From Fragum whitleyi (taxonomy: Eukaryota; Mollusca; Bivalvia; Cardiida; Cardiidae): a DNA stretch of 64,000 nt. The stretch is from assembly GCA_948146395.1 (NCBI GenBank), contig OX411544.1:32880457-32944456 (forward strand). Direction: 5' to 3'. Below the pieces are notes generated by a model. The model did not search any database and was not told the origin of the DNA. It saw nothing but the letters and a program-made list of their open reading frames with translations. A program made the position numbers and the translations under genes. Positions 12,300 through 23,662 of this stretch are shown piece by piece; the stretch's first letter is position 1, and every line of letters begins with the position of its first letter.

Positions 12300-13075
12300 T
12301 CACATTCAGTCAGGGGTGATCTCAAACAGAATGAAATTGACAGACAGGCTTTGTGAAATGTACCATAATCATCTTACATTGTGCTTTAACCCTTTGCTGT
12401 TTAATCCCTGCTTTTTATGTGCCTGTAATTTTATAATTGAGAAAGCATTGCGAAAAAAGAAGAAATTGCTTCTGACAAGCAATTTCTTCTCTTTCCACAC
12501 TATTTTCTACCCTACTGAATGGTTATTTTTCAAATTAAATCCACTTTTCGTCTGCAAAACCTTTGAATTTTGATAGGTCCAAAATTTTGTAAAACAGGAA
12601 AGGGTTAAACTATAGGTAGTAAATTGTTGGTCATTCTGTCTGTTCACACATCTGCACTAAATAAAATTAAATTGATGGACAAGCTTTGTGAAATCCATCA
12701 TAATCATCATTGCAATTTAGGCTACAGTCTATAAATTGCTGGACATTCTGTCTGTTTATATTTCCGTGCTAAATAAAATAAAATTGACAGACTGGTGTTG
12801 TGATCTCTATCATAATAACCATAAATTGTGGCTTACAATAGTTAACATTGTTGAGTTTTCTGTCTGTTCAACAGTCACTGCTTTGAATGAAATCTACCAT
12901 ACCACATCTTGCACTTAGAATTTTTATGTAAAATGCTGGAAGTTCTGGCAGCTATACCATCAGGTCTAAATGTTAGAATTTGACAGATTTTCTGAAATCT
13001 ACCACACTGACACTTGCTTTCATATCAACAAAACAAGTAAATTGTTGGGCTTTCTGTGCATTTGTCTGTGTGGTC
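12300..13075 (+). repeat. Degenerate tandem array, period about 113 bp
   Basis: Recurring order TTCTGTCTGTT, then CTAAATAAAAT, GACAGACTGG and TGAAATC-ACCAT. Repeated anchors lie at 12339, 12674 and 12787. The first interval returns to about 116 bp once the inserted MITE and its duplicated target are removed. Confidence 0.6.
12390..12604. mobile_element. piggyBac-like MITE with TTAA duplication
   Basis: TTAA at 12386-12389 and 12605-12608 flanks an element beginning CCCTTTGCTGTTT and ending CAGGAAAGGG. An internal hairpin AGAAGAAATTGCTT / AAGCAATTTCTTCT recurs at 26853-26884 and 62547-62566. Confidence 0.65.
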
Positions 13076-13159
13076 TAAATACCTGTAACAACTTTCTAAA
13101 ACAATGAAACAAATGGATATGCGAAAGACAACTATTCTTGGTTAAAGCTGCATATTTAA

Positions 13160-13397
13160 CCCTTGTCATGCTGAATCGGAATATTCCTGCTTTGGCATGA
13201 GCTATAGACAAACATCAGCCTGCACATATGTGCAGTCTGATCTATGTCGATACCACCTGATTTTCCTTTATAAATCAGATAAGTTTGAAAAATTATATTT
13301 TCACAATAAAAACTGACTCACAATCAGGGAAACCAGTAATTTCAGCACTTTGATTTTATGCATTTTTGCCAAGGATTTTTATTCAGCATGACAAGGG
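13160..13397 (+). mobile_element. MITE D, intact copy
   Basis: Starts CCCTTGTCATGCTGAA just after TTAA and ends ATTCAGCATGACAAGGG. It carries an internal hairpin GCCTGCACATATGTGCAG. CCC..GGG ends and TTAA-like flanks suggest piggyBac-type mobilisation. Confidence 0.65.
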
Positions 13398-13642
13398 TAA
13401 TGTTATGATTCAAGCCTTCAAACCTTTAAGTCTGATAATAGCAACTGCAAGTAAAACATTCTCTTTAACCTGTTGAATTCTGAAATATTAACAAATAACA
13501 CATTTTCATTTATCCAGTTACTTAATATCCATATTTAAATGGCAGAGTTAACTGAAATTACTAAGCTAATAACATTGTACAAAGGTCAACTTGATAATGA
13601 AAAATGATATTTATGAGTTAAACAATGATTTCATTCATTTCA

Positions 13643-13960
13643 ATGGGTAAGCCCAAGCATATTGTAAGCGCCTATCTATTTTTCAAAAGATCCCTGGTTC
13701 GATCCCTGATTGGGCACTGATCATCCTTACTGACTTTTTGTCTTCCACCAATGGATTGAAAATCATAGACCCAGGTTGGATAGCAGCTGGAGGCTAGGAA
13801 AAGATATAATGGTAATACTGGTGAGAGAAATACCAGGAATCCATTCTAAGGTGCTCCAGCCACAGAGATATAACTGAAAGATTGTTGAAAGCAGAATAAA
13901 ACCCAATTTAAACAAATCAAAATCTACAGACACTTAATAAAGTTTGGTGCCACTGCTCCT
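13643..13960 (+). mobile_element. Hairpin MITE P split by a SINE
   Basis: Left arm ATTGTAAGCGCCTATCTATT at 13661-13680. Decayed right arm GACACTTAATAAAGTTTGGT at 13929-13948. A family 1 SINE lies between. Confidence 0.5.
13684..13926 (+). repeat. SINE family 1 inside hairpin MITE P, head truncated
   Basis: Starts at the B-box region CTGGTTCGATCCCTGATTGG. The body has GGAGGCTAGGAAAAGATA and AATACCAGGAATCCATT. Tail AGATATAACTGAAAG. Confidence 0.65.
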
Positions 13961-14040
13961 GGTTAGACTGATTAACAGTAGTTTATCAAAGACCCAGACA
14001 AAGAGGCCCGGCAATACAAGTAAAAAATTATTCTATCTCA

Positions 14041-14118
14041 ACAAAACCCTATGTTGTGGGTACTCATTTGAATTGTCTCAGCGAGATAATTAAAATGAGT
14101 ACCAACAATACAGGGTAT
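14041..14118. mobile_element. Hairpin MITE, about 78 bp
   Basis: ACCCTATGTTGTGGGTACTC with its inverse ATGAGTACCAACAATACAGG. Related decayed copies at 5829, 33761, 33895 and 39388. Confidence 0.55.
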
Positions 14119-14462
14119 AAGTAAGTATTATTTTAATATTTGAACTAATATTCAAAATATCTGTAGCTTTGCTTAATGGCCAAAACTGACTGCAAGTTTC
14201 AGGTAAATACTTAAAGTACATCATCAAGATAATCTGTCTGTCAGTCAATGGTAGTTATATGTCTACAGTTCCACCATTTTCATTTGTACAATATACAACT
14301 AACTGGTAGTATTACCAGATGGCAAAATAATCTAGCTGCAGTGAAATATCAACAGTATGGGTCTGAAATAACGGTAGTTGTATTCATTCTCGATAAAATG
14401 ACTATGATTCAAAAAAAGTTAAGCAGTTTTCATTAGCTCTTAACAAACTTTAGGAAAAACTA

Positions 14463-14592
14463 AATGACTCTAAAAGGTCATGCCATAGCTTTGATTGAAG
14501 TCTTATAACATTTTGCTTAATATGATTTTCATTCTAAAAACGTTTTGAAATGTTATAAGGAATTCATAATAGACTCCCTGGTCATTTTTAGA
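14463..14592. mobile_element. Palindromic MITE, about 130 bp
   Basis: Ends TGACTCTAAAAGGTCATG / GGTCATTTTTAGAGTA, with internal CTTATAACATTT / AAATGTTATAAG. Confidence 0.5.
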
Positions 14593-14602
14593 GTAAGTTT
14601 TT

Positions 14603-15663
14603 AGCTCCACTGGCTGAAAGCCACTGGGGCTATTATCATGGCGTTGTGTCCGTCGTGCGTCCGTCCGTCCGTCCGTGCGTGCGTCCGGTCGTTAACTTTT
14701 CTTTAAAAATCTTCTCCTCAGAAACCACTGGATGGATTTCAACAAAACTTCACAGGAATGATCCTTGGGTGAACCTCTTTCAAAGTTGTTCAAGAAATTT
14801 TGATCCAATGAAAAACATGGATTTAATGGGCGTGGCTAATTTCCAAATATGGTAAAAAGTGAGTTTTCTCAGATGCTAATCAATGGATACCAATGAAATA
14901 TTACATGAATGATCTTTGGGTGACCCTTTATCAATCTACAAAAAATCATTGCGATCAGATGGAAAATATGCATTTTATGGGCGAGGTCATTTCTCTATAT
15001 GTTATACAGTGGAAACTTTGAAAATCATTTTCTCAGAATGTAGCTGATGGATATCAACCAAATTTCACTGGAATGATCCTTGAGTGACCCTTTATCAGTC
15101 TAAAAAAAATCATTGTGATCGGATGGAAAATATGCATTTTATGGGCGGAGGTCCATTCTCTATATGTTATATAGTGGAAACTTTGAAAATCATTTTCTCA
15201 GAATGTTACTGATGGATATCAACCAAATTTCACTGGAATGATCCTTGAGTGACTTTTTATCAGTCTAAAAAAAAATCATTGTGATCGGATGAAAAATATG
15301 CATTTTATAGGCAGAGGTCATTTCTCTATATATTATATAGTGGAAAATTTGCAATCATTTTCTCAGAATCTAATTTTTGGATATCAACCAAATTTCACTG
15401 GTATGATCCTTGAAAGACCCTTTATCAGTTTACCAAAAATTATTTTGATTTGATCAAATATTTGCATTTTATGTGCGGAGGTCATTCCTCAATATGTTAA
15501 ATAGTGGAAACTATGAAAATCATTTTCTCAGAATGTAACTGATGGAATCATTTTCAACATCAGTTGAACCCAAAATATCTAAAAATCTAGTCAAAACATT
15601 TATTTGCATTTACAAGAATTTCAAGCCTGTGGAGCGACTCAAGCCATTCATGGCTTTCTAGTT
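14603..15663 (+). mobile_element. HINE/Helentron-like element, family 3
   Basis: Starts AGCTCCACTGGCTGAAAGCC with a hairpin, then a CCGTCCGTCCGTCCGTGCG head. Cores of about 165 bp carry TATATAGTGGAAACTTTGAA. Ends CCTGTGGAGCGACTC, the hairpin AAGCCATTCATGGCTT and TCTAGTT. Second copy at 31016-32039. Confidence 0.72.
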
Positions 15664-15735
15664 GGCTTATCTTGGCACATTGTGCTCAAGTGGAGATTTG
15701 AGGATCACCTCGTGTCCTCCCTTGTCCATCATCAA
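15664..15735 (+). mobile_element. Decayed 5' end of a second HINE-like element, abutting family 3
   Basis: TTGGCACATTGTGCTCAAGT, GGAGATTTGAGGATCACC and TGTCCATCATCAAC parallel the start of the family 4 element at 32041, which likewise directly follows a family 3 copy. Confidence 0.45.
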
Positions 15736-15737
15736 CA

Positions 15738-15950
15738 ACCCTCAGTGGCCCAGTGGTTATAGTGCACAACTTGTGACCTGAAAGTCCATTGTTTTAGCCC
15801 AGTGGACGTAGCACTTAGTTGTCAGTCCCAGTTTACAATTTATAGACATGAATCTCCAATAAAGACATGAAGGTGACCTGAAAAAATAAAGAAAGAAATC
15901 CCTGAAAAGACAATTGTCGACCATCAAGCAATACATCAAAACTGATTACT
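15738..15950 (+). repeat. tRNA-derived SINE-like sequence
   Basis: CAGTGGCCCAGTGGTTATAG resembles a tRNA A-box region. A body with AAAGACATGAAGGTGACCTG follows; the B box is decayed. Confidence 0.4.
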
Positions 15951-16052
15951 ATTGTGGGAGTAAAATGGTTGAATTACAGTGAAAAGTTAAGCTGAAAATC
16001 TCCTGAAGAATTTGTAAAATGTTCACTCTTATTTTGTAAGACTGTTATTATT

Positions 16053-16292
16053 TGAGCCTGTGCTGGAGATTTCAAACAGTTTCAAATATGCCCAAACCAA
16101 AGACTCTGACCAGCCTGTGCGTCCGCACAGTCTGACCAGAGTCTTTGCTATGCGTTTAGTAGACAGTTAAGGTCTCAAAGTATCTGTAGACCATCAGGTA
16201 ACTTTATATTTACAGTATGTGTCTGTCAACGCCACTTAATGTTTGCACCTTGCACACATTTCAAATTGTTGGAAATGTCACACACAGGCTCA
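16053..16292. mobile_element. Palindromic MITE T, about 240 bp
   Basis: Ends TGAGCCTGTG / CACACAGGCTCA, subterminal AATTGTTGGAAATGTCAC and its inverse. An inner hairpin has CCAGCCTGTGCGTCCGCACAG. Other copies at 36748, 44730, 52563, 57153 and 59912. Confidence 0.72.
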
Positions 16293-16328
16293 TTTTGGTT
16301 TGATTCCAAACCATTACAACAACTATCT

Positions 16329-16624
16329 ATAACCCCCAAAACCTTTATTTTGGGGGTATATAGGAGTCAGTCTGGTGTTCAGTCCGTCCATCCATCGGTC
16401 AGTTGATACATCTAGCTTTTTTGCATCCGCTCAATTTCTCAGCAACAAATGGGTTGATTTCAATCATACTTTACAGATGTGATCAGTATCAGGCGAGGTG
16501 TGCAAGTGATATTTTGGTCATGATCCATTTACTTTTAACAGAGTTATGGCCCTTTGATGGAAAATGTTTTTTCATTATAGAAAAGCACTTGACGGGTATT
16601 AGTCTGCTTTGTGACAGTCTAGTT
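16329..16624 (+). mobile_element. HINE-like element, family 8
   Basis: Hairpin ACCCCCAAAA / TTTTGGGGGT, TATATAGGAGTCAGTC, and end GCTTTGTGACAGTCTAGTT. Confidence 0.65.
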
Positions 16625-16988
16625 CATTCAGTAATTGCTTTCAAAGATTCAACATGATTGTCCAGTGTCCAAATTTAAGCTCTCTTTCAGGATCCAGTTG
16701 ATCTCAAATCAAACTGTTGTAATTCTTCTTTTTAACAATTGTCAAATAGATCTTTATTAAACTCTAATTTTCAAAAAGTAGCTCATTAATTTTCTTCAAC
16801 TCAGATGTCAAAGACATTTGAAAGTAAAGTAATTTGAAATTTATGAATAAGTGCCTTACTGGATACAAAATTATATGTGAAAATGAGTAATTTCTTGTCA
16901 AATAAATTTCACATATACCCATAAGGTTTCTTTGGAAGTTTTCTATGAACAGGATTTTCAAACCAAATATAAACCAGCAATGCATTCA
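16625..16988. other. No gene seen
   Basis: AT-rich, frequent stops. Confidence 0.5.
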
Positions 16989-17010
16989 GGATGACAAAAC
17001 AGTGCAAACT

Positions 17011-18696
17011 TCGTGCTCATGTGAGCTATTGTGATCACTTTTTGTCCGGCGTCCGTCCGTCGGTCGTCGGTCGTCCGGTCGTCGTCCGTCAACAATTTCT
17101 TTAAATGACATCTCCTCCTAAACTACTTGGCCAATTAACACCAAATTTTACAGAAATGTTGCTTAGGTGGTCCCTTTCAAAAATAGCTAAAAGAATTGAA
17201 ATCCATGAAAAACTCTGGTTGCTATGGCAACAAACAGTGAAATTTTAAGAAAATCTTTAAAATTCTTCTTCTTCTCAACCAGTAGTCCTACAGACTTAAA
17301 ACTTGGCATGGATGATCAGTTCATAGACCTTAATTAAAATAGCTAAAATCATATCTTTCGGGCCACCAGGTGCAGAACACCAGGGGGGAGGGGGTAGTAC
17401 TTTGGGTAAATTTTGTAATCTTTAAGCTTCTTCTTCTTCGGAACCAGGAGCCCTTCAGACTTGAAAATTGGCATGGATGATCAGCTCATAGACCTGAATA
17501 AAAATAGCTATAACCATATCTGTTGGGCTGCCAGGTGCGGAGCACCAGGGGGGAGGGGGTAGTACTTTGTGAAAATTTTGTAATCTTTAACCTTCTTCTT
17601 CTGATGAACCAGGAGCCTGACAGATTTGAATATTGGCATGGATGATCAGCATATGGACCTTTATAAAAATAGCTAAAACCATGACTATAGATTCACCAGG
17701 TGCGGAGCACCAGGAGGGAGAGGGAAGTACTTTTGTGAAAATTTTGTAATCTTTAACTTTCTTCTTCTTCTGAACCACAAGCCCTAAAGACTTGAAAATT
17801 GGCATGGAAGATCAGCTCATAGACCTTAATAAAAATAACTAAAATCATGACTGTAATGCCACCAGGTGCGGACCACCAGGGGGGAGGGGGTAGTACTTTT
17901 GTGAAAATTTTGTAACTTTAACCTTCATCTTCTAATGAACCAGGAGCCCTACAGACTTCAATATTGGCATGGATGATAAGCATATGGATCTTAAATAAGA
18001 TAGCTAAAAGCATTATTGTAGGGCCACCCGATGCCGAGCATTAGGGGGAGGGGGTAGTACTTTGGGTCAATTTTGAAATCTTTAACCTTATTCTTCTCCT
18101 GGATCAGAACCCTACAGACTTGAAAATTGTAATGGGTGATCAATATATTGACATTAATAAAAATAGCTAAAATCATGACTGTAGGGTCACCAGGTGCTAA
18201 GTGTCTTGGGGAGGGGGTAGTACTTTGGATCATTTTTGAAATCTTTAAACTTCGATCTTCTAATGAACCAGGAGTCCTACAGACTTGAAAATTGGTATGG
18301 ATGATCAGCATATGGACATTAATTGAATTAGCTAAAATCATGACTGTAGATTCACCAGGTGCAGAGCATCTTGGGGGAGGGGGAGTGCTTTGTTGAGAAT
18401 TTTGAATCCCTTCAGCCTTTATATTTGACATGGATTGATCAACTCATTAAAGAAAACTTTAAAAGTCTCAGACTCAGCCTGTATATCTTGCATAGATTAG
18501 CTGATCACAGACCTTTTATGAAAAAAGCTTAAATAAATAATGACCAGGGGAGGAGCAGAGGGGGGGAGGGAGGATTATTTCAAATATTATCTGATTGAAT
18601 AAGTGAAAATCTCTTTTTCTGTGGTTGCATGGACATACCTAGGTAATGAAGCTTTTTCTCAGGTGAGCGACCCAGGGCCAACGGCCCTCTTGTTTT
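17011..18696 (+). mobile_element. HINE/Helentron-like element, family 2, 5'-truncated
   Basis: Near-duplicate of 3909-5597 with the same order of cores and the same 3' end (hairpin GGGCC-AAC-GGCCC, TCTTGTTTT). It lacks about 20 bases of the 5' hairpin. A perfect 22-bp inverted repeat (16989-17010 and 18756-18777) surrounds it. Confidence 0.75.
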
Positions 18697-18780
18697 CAAA
18701 TTATACCCCACTTTGCCAATGAAATTGCATGCAAAGCGGGGCATAATTTGCCAACAGTTTGCACTGTTTTGTCATCCTAA
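18697..18780. repeat. Palindromic segment and right arm of the flanking inverted repeat
   Basis: AAATTATACCCCACTTTGCC and its inverse GGCATAATTT form a foldback, followed by AGTTTGCACTGTTTTGTCAT. Confidence 0.6.
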
Positions 18781-19040
18781 GCACAGGGCAGAATTTCAAA
18801 TCAACGGCTGTTGTAGATTTTAGGTATTGAAATTTGTGTGGAAAAGTAGAGAAAGTGCAGCTGATTTTGCAAAAGGCATGTGGTTTGTATGCTAATAGCC
18901 ATGCTCATTTTGTTTTATTCCTTTGTTTCATTAAAATTGAGCAATATTTTTATTTTCGTGTGTTAAATCAATCCCAAATGATAGAAAAAACAAAACTTTT
19001 GGTAGTGCAACCTGGAATCTATACTAGATATACGAATATT

Positions 19041-20030
19041 GTCGAGGGGTGAGTGCAAAAGTATTGTATAGTCCGTTTGACTTCTATATGGACAAACCTT
19101 TTCATTAATTACATAAAATTGCGTTATAATGAAGAATTTCTATGTGGTTAAATATTAATTTCAGCTTAATACCATTCCAAAAAATATTTTTTGGAAACAA
19201 AATGATTTAAAAATAATGATTTTGTCTATCTAGTTAATGATAATATTTTCACTTTTTCTGCTCTTAAACACGAGGGGTGGTGAAAGCTGTTTAGATGTTA
19301 GAGAATGTAAACAAATAGTACAAACACGTGGTCTTATACTAAACATTTGACAGAAGAAATGTCCATTTTTTCCATATTTGGAAAAGCTAATTAGCATATC
19401 GACGGTCAGGACATCTTAAACTTAAATATCCCATGATTTGTACCGCTAATACTCGCCTGCTTGTATAGTTTTCCTCGTGAAAATCCCAACGACTTTGTAA
19501 AATAATCCTTTTTGATTGGTCTAAATAAGGGAATAAGGGGTTCATCTCAGAAAGGATAAAAATATTATCAATTATCTGGTCAAACAGTTTTTTGACTAAT
19601 ACAGAATACACTAAGATTTGATATCCTAAGTAAGTAAAAAAAATCTACATATTTAATTTTACAAAAAAAAACTCTATTTTATACTAAAACGACTTGCCAA
19701 AATTCGTACTCTTTTGACTCGGCCCCTATGCAAATCAGAGCTATTTTTGGATAGACAATTCCCTGTTCCGTTTATTACAGACACCAGTAGGTATGAAAGG
19801 CAGAAAGTTAACATGTAGACGGACGGACAAAATCATTATAACACCTTGAAAAATTCTTAAAAACTAAATTCTTCATGGTATAAGTTGGAAAATATCATAT
19901 GGCAAGAAAAAAATACGCTTCATTCATTCGATTCTGAGATTTTCGGCGAAATGTTGGTCCATATAGAAGTCAAACGGACTATAAGTGCCTATAATTATAT
20001 GCACTTACAAAAGCCTTGCAAATGGTCCCT
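19041..20030 (+). mobile_element. Hairpin MITE P split by a Tc1/mariner-type element
   Basis: Left arm GAGGGGTGAGTGCAAAAGTA; right arm TAAGTGCCTATAATTATATG onward to CCTTGCAAATGG. The inserted element is 19069-19981. Confidence 0.65.
19069..19981. mobile_element. Non-autonomous Tc1/mariner-type element with TA duplication
   Basis: 25-bp perfect terminal inverted repeats (TAGTCCGTTTGACTTC...), flanked by TA at 19067-19068 and 19982-19983. Removing the insert and one TA restores ATTGTAAGTGCC, the sequence of intact hairpin P. 913 bp, with no transposase frame. Confidence 0.75.
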
Positions 20031-20349
20031 TGTTATACATAGTGTGAAATACCTTATAATAATCTAGAAATTTTGGGGGGAGAAAACAGATTAAGTAAAT
20101 CCTGTGTGGAATTCAATGTTTCACACCTGTGTGGGCATATGGCCTGGCTAGATTTCATACAGCTCATTCAGTTTAAAGAAATAATTTCTGAACATTAATC
20201 ATATCAATTTCTTTGAATTCTTGGACCATTAATTGAGTTAATTACTGAATACATGTACAATTCATATAACTTTAACATGAAGTTGCTGTGTCCATGAAAT
20301 GATGCCATCAGATGACAAAAGGCAGAAACTTTCTATGATTTTCCTATGG
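20031..20349. other. No gene seen
   Basis: AT-rich, unrecognised. Confidence 0.5.
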
Positions 20350-20606
20350 TTTGTTTGTTTTGTTTTAATGGGGGTTTAGGACTCTTTTTAACATTATTTC
20401 AGTCATATCACGGCGGCTGGAGCACCTTACAATGGGTTCCTGGTATTTCCTAGCCTCCATCTACTATCTCACATAGGTTCTATGATTATCAACCCATTGG
20501 TGGGAACCAAATAGTCGAAAATAATGAGTGCTGCCGTTCCAGATCAAACCCGGGACCTCTAGATTTACAGTCCCAAGCACTACCAACTGCACTACTACGG
20601 TGGCAA
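20350..20606 (-). repeat. SINE family 1, minus strand
   Basis: Read on the - strand: GTAGTGCAGTTGGTAGTGCT (A box), GTCCCGGGTTTGATC (B box), a GGAGGCTAGGAAATACCAGG body, and tail GCCGTGATATGACTG. Minus-strand frames here are not genes. Confidence 0.72.
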
Positions 20607-20665
20607 TTTTCCCATTTGAAATTTCCATAAAAGAAAAAGAAAAATGATAATATGTTTGAAACAAG

Positions 20666-20693
20666 GCACTTACAATAGTTTTGCAGTGACCCT
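20666..20693 (+). repeat. Right arm of hairpin MITE P
   Basis: GGCACTTACAATAGTTTTGC with AGTGACCC; the left arm is missing. Confidence 0.5.
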
Positions 20694-20704
20694 GATCTTA
20701 TATG

Positions 20705-21062
20705 CAGGGGTGTGGAATTCCCATGCCCGACTTGTCCGACTCGGGCTTTTGTACTTGAGGACAAGTAAATTTTTCTAAGCCACTTGTCCAAGGACAAGTA
20801 AATACCAGGGCAAATCTTGGAATGTTACTAAAAAGAATTAATAGAGAAATCATCCTAGTGTCCATATCATAGGGTAGAAAACATTGTTTTTAATGAAGAA
20901 AATGCTGCATACCAGCATTTTCTTCATCAAAAGGCAATGTTTTTTTTCAAATTTTTCTATTTACTCTTTAGCGTACAAGTTCATTTTGATCCTGGTTGAG
21001 TAGAAAATCCGCATTTACTTGTTCAGGGACAAGTGGAGAAAACTCATATTTCCACACCCCTG
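20705..21062. mobile_element. Palindromic element S with 19-bp flanking direct repeat
   Basis: Ends CAGGGGTGTGGAA / TTTCCACACCCCTG. Internal GGACAAGTAAAT and AATGAAGAAAATGCTG / CAGCATTTTCTTCAT. GTGACCCTGATCT[T/A]ATATG precedes (20686) and follows (21063). Second copy at 48504-48838. Confidence 0.7.
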
Positions 21063-21081
21063 GTGACCCTGATCTAATATG

Positions 21082-21652
21082 TCTGGTTGATCTCTGCAAG
21101 ATATTTTCCTGATCAAATTTTTATTTCATTTAGTGCCTAGATGTTTCTTAGCTGTGAAATTGGTCCTAAATACTTGTTACAAAAAGGATACTATATAACA
21201 GATAAATTCTGGCTCAATGTACAGGTTGAAGTGGAAGACAGATGAGAGCCATATGTTTTCAAAAGCTGAACATAAAAATATGCACAAGATCATAGGAGCT
21301 GGTAGATGGTGCTCTTGTTAAAACTTTCCAACACCACTTTAAATGACAGAAATGAAGTAGGGAACCTACTCCTTAATTTTGTTTTTAACTCTAGACAGAG
21401 ATATCCTTAAAAATGTTGCCTTATGCAAAAAACTTCATATTGCAATAACTACTGCTGTTCATTACATAGATGTATTGGATAAACAAATTCAGAGAATATT
21501 CCTCATTAATTTTAGGGAAATTATGCAGGTTATGGTTTATAATACATGTATTTTCTTTTGCACTGTAAAGAAGCACTTTTATTGACTAAGAGACTCATTG
21601 AATCAACATACTTGTTGTTAGGAAATGGCTTAAATTTGTAATATTACTTTTT
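21082..21652. other. No gene seen
   Basis: AT-rich; a 68-codon frame at 21379-21585 has no coding character. Confidence 0.5.
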
Positions 21653-22856
21653 AGCTCGCCCGGGACGAAAGTCTCGGAAGAGCTATTGTCATACCCTCGG
21701 ATGTCGGCGTCGATGTCAGCGTCAGCGTCGGTGTCGGCGTCCGCATTAGGTTGAAGTTTTTTATTTCTATCAATATTTATCCTAGAGGCTTTATTTTTTA
21801 CAGAAACACTCATTAGGGCATAGGCTTTCATTTGAGACCAACATCCTTGTCGAAATGACCTTTAGACTGTGACCATGACCCTTTCAAAAAAACTTTAACC
21901 AAAAACTTTAACCAAAAACTTTAACCAAAAAAACTTTAACCTTGCTTATATTTTCTGTAAGCTTTAACTTGAGACATCATTACTTCATATGTACACTCAT
22001 TAGGTGATAGACTTTCACTATAGACAAAGGTCCTTGACAATTTGACCTTGACCTTGACCCTTTGTGGACTTAGAAAAACTTTACCCAAAAAACTTTAACC
22101 AAAAACTTTAACCTTGCATATATTTTTTTAATGCTCTAACCTAGGGACATCATAGCTTCATATATATACTCACCAGGTGATAGGCTTTCACCAGAGACCA
22201 AGGTCCTTCACAATTTTACCTTGACCTTTACCATTTGTGGACTTAGAAAAACTTTAACTGTAAACTTTAACCAAAAACTTTAACCTTGCTTATATTTTCT
22301 GAATGCTTTAACCTGGGGACATCATTACTTCATATACATAGTCACCAGATGAAAGGCTTTCACCAGAAACCAAGGGTCTTGTTAATTTGACCTTGACCTT
22401 GACCTTTTATGGACTTGGAAAAACTTAAACTGAAAACTTTAACCAAAAATTTAACCTTTCTTATATTTTCTAAATGCTTTACTCAGGGACATTATTACTT
22501 CATACACATACTCACTAGGTGATAGGCTTTTACAGAGACCAAGGTCCTTCACAATTTGACCTTGATCTTGACCTTTTGTGGACTTAGAAAGAAAGATTTT
22601 AAAGAAAAACTTCATGTTTGATACAAAGAAATTCCATTGGTAACCTCATCTGCTTGTAGGCTTTCACTTTACCTTATACATGCAATTAAAATAAAAAAGT
22701 TTTTATTTTTCTTAATTACTACTCAAACAGATATATATTAGATCATGGACTTTTACATTGAAAGAAACCACTTTGAACTTAGGTCTTCGGTCAAGCGCTG
22801 TTTGTGACAAGCAGCTGTTTGGGCGAGCTACGTTGTCCGCGGACAACTCTTGTTTT
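21653..22856 (+). mobile_element. HINE/Helentron-like element, family 5
   Basis: Starts AGCTCGCCCGGGAC with a GTCGGCGTCGATGTCAGCG head. About four cores carry GACCTTGACCTTGACC and AAAAACTTTAACC. Ends GGGCGAGCTACG, the hairpin TTGTCCGCGGACAA and CTCTTGTTTT. Subterminal AGCTCGCC is inverted at the 3' end. Confidence 0.7.
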
Positions 22857-23186
22857 TTAACCCACTTGGCAAATTTTGACAATAAAGATAATGTATTTGA
22901 TATAATTTGAGGAAAGGATTTGCAACTAATTTCATAGTAAGTTATCATTAAGACCCCTGGCTTACCTGTGATAAATCAAACCAGAGGTTCACAGAATTGT
23001 ATGAAATCTGTTTTGAATATTTGACCTTTAAGAATTAATTCACCACAATACACAAACACTAGTGCTGGGAGCCTGGTCCCAATTAACCTGGTGATAAATT
23101 TATTATATTAACCTGACATTAATTAGTTACCCACCTACAGAAGTCTAGTGACATCATAGTGCTGACAGCTTTTCAAAAGATAATCT
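22857..23186. other. No gene seen
   Basis: AT-rich, unrecognised. Confidence 0.5.
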
Positions 23187-23430
23187 TAACCCTTGTCTCG
23201 CTGATTGAAAAAATGTATAAATGACATGCAATAAAATCAAAGTGCTTATAGCATTTGCTGAATTGATTTATTGTAAGCCTGTAAATATTTTGAATATTTA
23301 ATTATTATACTTTTCAGGTTTAATAAGGAAACACAGGTGGTATAGATATAGATCAGAATATACATATGTGCAGGCTGATCTTTGTCTTTACCTACTGGCA
23401 AAGCAGGAATGTTTTGGGTTACCATTTACA
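23187..23430 (-). mobile_element. MITE D, minus strand
   Basis: CCCTTGTCTCGCTGA at one end, CATATGTGCAGGCTGATCTT and GGCAAAGCAGGAATG towards the other. Confidence 0.55.
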
Positions 23431-23590
23431 TTTGGTTTTGCAAAATGAAAGATAATTAGTTTCTTTCTATAATTTTTTGAAAACTCAAAGATAAAAATGC
23501 ATGCTTAACTACTATAAGGCAAGCCAGACCTCATAATGATAGGCCTATTCATTGTTCTTGTTGCCCACGGGCCTGTCAAGTCATTGATTT

Positions 23591-23662
23591 ATCGCTCGTG
23601 TGGAAACAGTTGTAACTGCCTGTAAATGTATTGGCAGTTACAACTGTTTTGTTGCGATGAGT
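23591..23662. mobile_element. Hairpin MITE Q copy
   Basis: AAACAGTTGTAACTGCCTGT with its inverse GGCAGTTACAACTGTTTT. Related copies at 45619, 47096 and 61198. Confidence 0.65.

Noticed and set aside
17991..18431. 146-codon minus-strand frame with repeated peptide blocks
   Set aside because: Translation of the tandem cores of a family 2 element; the same frame recurs in the copy at 4916-5334.
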